This document shows, one piece after another, positions 22,745-27,332 of a stretch of 27,332 bases of DNA. The position numbers and the translations under genes are program-made. A model generated the notes under the pieces. The model saw only the letters and a program-made list of their open reading frames with translations. It was not told the DNA's origin and made no database searches. The stretch's first letter is position 1. The number at the start of each line of letters is the position of its first letter. The DNA comes from Entomortierella parvispora (taxonomy: Eukaryota; Mortierellomycota; Mortierellomycetes; Mortierellales; Mortierellaceae), in contig CAUYJH010000072.1 in assembly GCA_963573315.1 (NCBI GenBank), positions 1 through 27,332 of the forward strand, in the 5' to 3' direction.

Positions 22745-23322
22745 TGTGGATGCGACTGTGTTGGTGGGAGGGGGGAGGGGGAGGGAGTGGGAGCGCGAGC
22801 GGGTGTGGTGGGTGTGGAAGTAAAGCAAGAGCCAAAAGGTGGTGTTGAAGTAAGTGGAGAGCGCGAGCGATAACTCAGCCCCCGCACGTGATGCATTGGT
22901 GGCGTGTGATCACGTGTCTTTTTCTTTTCTTTTTTTTTCTCTCTCTCTCTTCTCTTCTTCGCGCTGTCCTCATCCATCCATCCATCTCGTCCTTGCCGCT
23001 CGTCTTTTTTTTTTTTTTGGTCTTCTCCTCCATACCCTCCTCGGCCTCGGAATCCACTTTTGCACCCCCTTCCGTCCACCAGAATCAAAACCTTTCATTC
23101 CTACCCTCGCCCCGCCTTCACAAAACAGTAAGGTAGGTCTTGCTGCTGCTGCTCCTTTCAACAACAATCCTTTGCGCAGAGCCGGCAGGGCCACGAGGTC
23201 AGCCTACGCTTCTTGTCTTCTAATCACCCATGCGCTTACGTTGGCCATGCATAGGAGCCCTCATTTCGCAACCAAAAGATTCCGCCTCCCGAGAACCTTT
23301 CCCCCCCCCTATCGACTACGAC
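22745..23322. promoter_or_regulatory. Divergent promoter of the E2 and PHD-finger genes
   Basis: 578 bp between two divergent start codons. It contains two CACGTG E-boxes (22885-22890 and 22911-22916), a CT-rich stretch, a T12 run near 23010, and CA/GT-rich sequence next to the E2 start. A possible leader donor (GTAGGT, near 23135) suggests an intron in the PHD gene 5' UTR. Confidence 0.5.
22885..22916. promoter_or_regulatory. Pair of CACGTG E-boxes
   Basis: CACGTG at 22885-22890 and again at 22911-22916, 26 bp apart and about 145-170 bp from the E2 start. bHLH factors bind such sites; use here is inferred. Confidence 0.5.
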
Positions 23323-25676
23323 ATGAGTGAGTTGAAGCACGGATGATTCATTGGCCACATGATCAAGGAATTGGAAATCTAATCATATGCCCTACTCCTC
23401 CTTTCAATCTGGCTTTTATCTCCTCTACAGCTTCTCGTCGGAGCAACCGTGGAGGGCACACCAAAGGCAGCCGCAAAAAAGACGGCATTGTCAACGGCGG
23501 CGACCAGACCCGCTGCGTCTGTAATCAGCAACGTACGTTCTCTTTTTCATGTTGCCCCCGCAATACAAAACGCCGCTGACCATTGCATAATATTCGTCAA
23601 ACTCAAACATCCCAAAAAAAACCATAGACCATGAAGGTGTCATGATCCAGTGCGAAACCTGTAAAGTTTGGCAACATTGTCCTTGTGTCGGACTCGGTAA
23701 TGGCGAGGTTACTCCCGACAAGTACTTCTGTGATTCCTGTCGACCACAGAACCACCCCTATAGTGTTGTAAACGGAGCATTGTAGGTATTTGAATGACTT
23801 AAATGATCATCCTCTTGTTCCTATGACTAACAACCCTGTCTTTGTTAATTCAACAGAATCTCAAACTCGAAAAAAGTCCCACATCAATCATCATCCACGG
23901 CTCCTACTACCCGTGTTTCGCTTGCGCCCTCCTCTATATCCTACTCTTCAAAATCCAACCCTCCAAAGAAGCGCAACACCATGAACTCCAAAGAAGCATC
24001 CATTCCCATGGATCTTATGCTGGCGCAACAAAAATGGAATGATGAGCATATGGATGAAATTCTCGATGACGACAGTATATCGCGACTGTCCACCAGGAAG
24101 CGCAAAAAGAATGAAAGCGCAACGGATGTTGAAGACGATGGGTATTCAAGCGAGGCAAAGGAAAAAGACACCACCCCTTGGCCAAAAATTAATGTCAAGA
24201 GTGCTCACGACCTCGACTCCAAGAAGAAAACGGAACAGTCACCTCCTTCCGGGTCCCCCAGAACAGGGGAGGAATGCAGCCAGGCACCTTCGCTGAAAAA
24301 CAAAAAAAATTCCAATGCCAAGTCGCGGTCTAGCTCACCCATCAGGAATACATCTGGGGTTGAATGCAGCATGGATTCTCTAATGGACGAAGAACGCTTG
24401 ACAGTCAAGGCCGGTAGGCCGAGTTCAGACAGCAACCGTCAGGAAATAACCGCAGTTTTAAAGAAGCGTAAAGCAACCAAGACCAATTCAACTGAAGATG
24501 AGGTGTTACCCGTTAAAGCAGAACCTCATACTGGGCAAGGTATGCCTCCTCTTGGGTACTGTGAAATTACTGACTTTTACAAAATACTGACTGATTATCC
24601 TCAAATATCCGAAATCGATAGCTCTTTCTTCGTCCAAGAACAGCACCAGCTATAGCTCACAAAGCACTACCACAGTCAAGAACCCTCAGGAGGAAGATAC
24701 TGGGAAACCGACAAGCAGTGGTGTCAAGCAGGGATCCCGTATTGCCTCACCTGCATCCGGTGCTAAAAAGTCGTTCCCCAGGCGCGGAGCTGAGAGAAAC
24801 GTTCAAAGGCAGTCATCTCGTCACTCGACTCCTGCACCCAGCAGCAACGTCAGCGATGACGCTCAGTCCATGGAGCCTGCTGGGCCAGCCGCAGTTCGAT
24901 ATCCGTCCGCGAAAATGACGATTCACGAAATGTCGAAGCGTGCAAAGCAACTACTGGATTATATCTCACGGATTCAAATTGACATGGCTGACCGCAAAAA
25001 CAAAGGCTGTTCCTTTCCCACCGATCGCCTTGGTAAAATTAGTGCAGGGACCACGTTATCAGAGGCCGTTACATCGGCAACCGCAACTACAGTCATAACA
25101 GCATCAGTAAATCCCGCTGAAAAGACTCCTGAAACACAACACTCCTTTCTGCCACACGCTACAACTACCGCTATAATATCCACAGTACAGCGCCAATTTC
25201 AGGAGGATCAATTCCACCACGACCATCAAGACGATGGTCGCGTTCCGGATCTCTCGCAGGCTACCGTGGACAGCACAAGGCCGGCCATGGAGAGTTCTTT
25301 GCTCTACGAAAATCACCACTCTCATCGCTCACAGGTCAATGTTTCAGGACCTATGTCGATCAAAGTCATCCCTGTCACTGCTATCGATATCTCACCAGTG
25401 CTTTCAACTCCCCCCCTCTCAGCCCATGATCACCCTATGGGCCACTACAGGTTGGAGCAAGGACATCGACCGACCATTACTACGACTAGGGCTACAGGTT
25501 CCCCGGTCCATGAACCGCTGACACCTCCTCATCAGCTCCGGGTGCCTTTCACAGAGACCCCTTCCTCTGATGTCTGTGAGGTGCCTACCACACGGTCTAT
25601 GAATAGCTTGGAAATAATGGATAAGCTGACAGGCGACCTTATTCGATTCCAAGAGAAATACGGATCACTCCTTTGA
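23323..25676 (+). CDS. PHD-finger chromatin protein, possibly Cti6-like (five exons, 665 aa)
   Basis: Exons 23323-23326, 23431-23532, 23628-23781, 23857-24539, 24622-25676; GT-AG, in frame, 1,998 nt. The first exon codes only ATGA. The PHD finger is at about 29-74 with all eight zinc ligands: Cys30, Cys32, Cys44, Cys47, His52, Cys55, Cys70 and Cys73 (RCVCNQ, QCETCKVWQHCPC, YFCDSCRP). Trp50, two residues before the ligand His, is the usual cage residue for methylated histone H3 tails. The rest is disordered and Ser/Lys-rich with basic clusters (TRKRKKNES, VLKKRKATKTN). A helical block at about 405-435 (KMTIHEMSKRAKQLLDYISR) may bind partners. An N-terminal PHD, long disordered tail and helical block recall Cti6, a subunit of the Rpd3L histone deacetylase complex; that identity is tentative. 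An upstream in-frame ATG at 23230 would add 31 unremarkable residues. Confidence 0.82.
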
Positions 25677-25739
25677 ACCAATTCTTTATTTTTGTAAACT
25701 TACCACATGTTTAATTTGTAAATATTCCTTACGCTAGTG

Positions 25740-25770
<31 letters not shown>

Positions 25771-26082
25771 ACGGCACGATTCATCACTGGTGGAAGTCTC
25801 TGTGTCCGACATGGAGCAAAGGATTATTAGTGTTGGACTTCACCTCGCAATGCTCAAGGACCATTTACCTTGGTGATGATAAGCAACGGAGTGCTACAGA
25901 AGCTAACAAAGACGTTGACAAACGTCAAGGATGTTCACGGCCGTACCCACTTTCAAAAAAACGCTGTTTTTAATCTTATAATATTTTCACCTTTTCAACA
26001 ATGAAGTAATATTATATTAAAACTTAGTCTAATATTATAATAAATAACTTATAATAATTATAATATGCGCAAAAGATGCCTC
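25677..26082. other. Convergent intergenic region with A29 run and AT-rich block
   Basis: 406 bp between the stops of the PHD-finger and CotH-like genes. It holds an A29 run at 25740-25768 and a strongly AT-rich block at about 25970-26065 in which TAATATTATA appears twice (26007-26016 and 26030-26039). No gene recognised; probably two facing 3' UTRs. Confidence 0.6.
25740..25768. repeat. A29 homopolymer
   Basis: Twenty-nine consecutive A, 64 bp past the PHD-finger stop codon. No target-site duplication or retroposed gene body is seen around it. Confidence 0.9.
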
Positions 26083-27332
26083 TTAGAGCATCAAAGAGAC
26101 ACCGATGGAGGCTCCAATCAAGACGATTGAGGTCAATGCTCCAGGGGACAACAACCCTGCAGCGTTACCAGCCACATCACCACGACCACCGCTACCGCCT
26201 CCAGTGCTGCTTGGTGTCGCTGGTCCAGTGGCCGAAGGTGTTCCGGAGCCGGCTGTAGATGGAGGACCAACTGGGGTTGAAGTAATAGTGATTGAAAATT
26301 CTTTGGCTACAGCATCAGCCTTCTGGCTAATCCACTCAAGAAGACCGAACCCGGCACCACCGGTGGCCGTACCTCCAGCGACAACACCATGGTAAAGGTT
26401 ATCAGTAGTCTGGGCAAAAGTCCAGCGGAAATCAATACCGGGAGATCTCTGGGTAATGTTACGATCCCAAGCCAGATCTGGCAAGATGAACTCGTGGTAC
26501 TTGAGGATTCGGTTGGTGAGCGTGACGTTGTTAAACAAGACTTGAACAGTGTTCTTGAGGTACGTCTCAAATGTCTTTTGGTAGGTTGGGTTTTGCAAGA
26601 GACCATTGATCAGGACTGCACCGGGGTAGGCAGCGGGGAACTTTGTGTAAGACCAAGTCACGAAGGTGGGATCAGCCGTGGGCAGGTTCACTCCGAACGT
26701 GGCATCGAAATCTTGGGCCAGGTAGTACCACTTGTTGTTCTGAGTGACATCTCGGTAAAGGCCGTCGTTGGTCTGACCCTCCCAGTAACCATCCCAGCTA
26801 CCGGTAAGATACTCGAGAACCATGAAGCGCACAAACGAATCCAAATCCAACTGTTCGTTGACAGCAGCAACGGCCGCATCGTTGGTCTTGTCAGTCTGGC
26901 TCCAAAGCTGGCAGACAGGTCCGATAGCGGAGGGATCATCAGGGCTTGCAGCGTTCGGGATCCACGAATAGTAATCACCCGTGGCCGAGTATTGGAAGCT
27001 GGCGCCGGAAGCACCGTCAAAGAGTCCACCCATTTGGGCTGGAGGCTTTCCGCCATAAAACATAGCCGAAGGATAAGAGTATTCGGTAACGTCGTCCAAG
27101 AGGTTGAAAGTTCCAAATCCATCGCCGTTAATGAACAGGCGGACCATGATTGCCTCGTTGGCGTAGGTGCCCATGGCACGACTGATGTCGGCATAAAGCT
27201 TTTCACGGATCTGGGTAGGGTCCTCCTCTTGGTGACGAAGCTTGAAAAAATTGCGGTTCTGATAGGTGTCGCCATTGTTGAGCTGCCAGTTCCAGCTTTG
27301 CTTGGCATTGTTATTTTTCTTTCCGGCTCCGT
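26083..27332 (-). CDS. CotH-like, GPI-anchored cell-surface protein (3' part; 5' end outside window)
   Basis: The frame is open from the right edge of the window (first full codon 27330) to the stop at 26083-26085, giving 415 residues with no start codon assigned. CotH domains are atypical kinase folds; in Mucoromycota they sit on cell surfaces or in secreted proteins. Seen here: FFKLRHQEEDPTQIREKLYA, IMVRLFINGDGFGTFNLLDD, EGQTNDGLYRDVTQNNKWYY and YLAQDFDATFGVNLP; the last two are the conserved CotH core. After the domain come a Ser/Thr/Pro/Gly-rich linker and a hydrophobic C-terminal tail (LTSIVLIGASIGVSLML) preceded by small residues, as for GPI attachment. The linker includes an RGD triplet, probably by chance. 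No intron is seen in this part. It may act in surface adhesion or modification; function is not shown by the sequence. Confidence 0.85.
   Translation of the reverse strand, partial: GAGKKNNNAKQSWNWQLNNGDTYQNRNFFKLRHQEEDPTQIREKLYADISRAMGTYANEAIMVRLFINGDGFGTFNLLDDVTEYSYPSAMFYGGKPPAQMGGLFDGASGASFQYSATGDYYSWIPNAASPDDPSAIGPVCQLWSQTDKTNDAAVAAVNEQLDLDSFVRFMVLEYLTGSWDGYWEGQTNDGLYRDVTQNNKWYYLAQDFDATFGVNLPTADPTFVTWSYTKFPAAYPGAVLINGLLQNPTYQKTFETYLKNTVQVLFNNVTLTNRILKYHEFILPDLAWDRNITQRSPGIDFRWTFAQTTDNLYHGVVAGGTATGGAGFGLLEWISQKADAVAKEFSITITSTPVGPPSTAGSGTPSATGPATPSSTGGGSGGRGDVAGNAAGLLSPGALTSIVLIGASIGVSLML

Noticed and set aside
23230-23322. In-frame upstream ATG adding 31 residues to the PHD-finger protein
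   Set aside because: The added sequence has no conserved features and the stretch includes a C9 run; more likely 5' UTR.
25740-25768. A29 run as the tail of a retroposed cDNA or LINE-type element
   Set aside because: The adjacent PHD gene retains its introns, and no target-site duplication or reverse-transcriptase sequence is present.

Overview
The window is nuclear DNA from a fungus, most likely an early-diverging one of the Mucoromycota/Mortierellomycota type. Genes are split by short GT-AG introns (roughly 75-190 nt), several exons are very small, and a CotH-like surface protein gene sits at the right edge. The lineage assignment is inference. No bacterial, viral or organellar genes and no tRNA or rRNA genes were recognised.

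Left part (1-7.4 kb): the 3' end of an unrecognised gene (+), a five-exon ankyrin-repeat gene (-), a two-exon OTUD3-like deubiquitinase (+) that diverges from it across a perfect GTCACGTGAC palindrome, and a five-exon RBX1 gene (-), the RING subunit of cullin ubiquitin ligases.

Middle (7.41-16.23 kb): two head-to-tail, almost identical 4.4-kb copies of a Crypton, a eukaryotic DNA transposon mobilised by a tyrosine recombinase. Each copy carries an intact six-exon gene whose splicing gives a 1,030-aa recombinase with R, K, HxxR, W and Y catalytic residues. The only difference I see between copies is a C20 versus C19 run. The 6-mer ACTGTA stands at the left end, the middle junction and the right end. 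Removing both copies leaves one ACTGTA flanked by inverted CTCGAGG/CCTCGAG arms, which resembles a tyrosine-recombinase crossover site. The element entered the roughly 260-bp gap between the RBX1 start and the end of the next gene.

Right part (16.2-27.3 kb): a 2-oxoglutarate/Fe(II) prolyl-4-hydroxylase-type gene (-), a Yap1/Pap1-type bZIP oxidative-stress regulator (-), a seven-exon UBE2L3-like ubiquitin-conjugating enzyme (-), a PHD-finger gene (+) divergent from it, and the 3' part of a CotH-like GPI-anchored surface protein gene (-) running off the window.

Three genes belong to the ubiquitin system (OTUD3-like, RBX1, UBE2L3-like). Nothing shows that they are co-regulated beyond recurring CACGTG motifs upstream. 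The candidate for an unusual system is the tandem Crypton array and its junctions.
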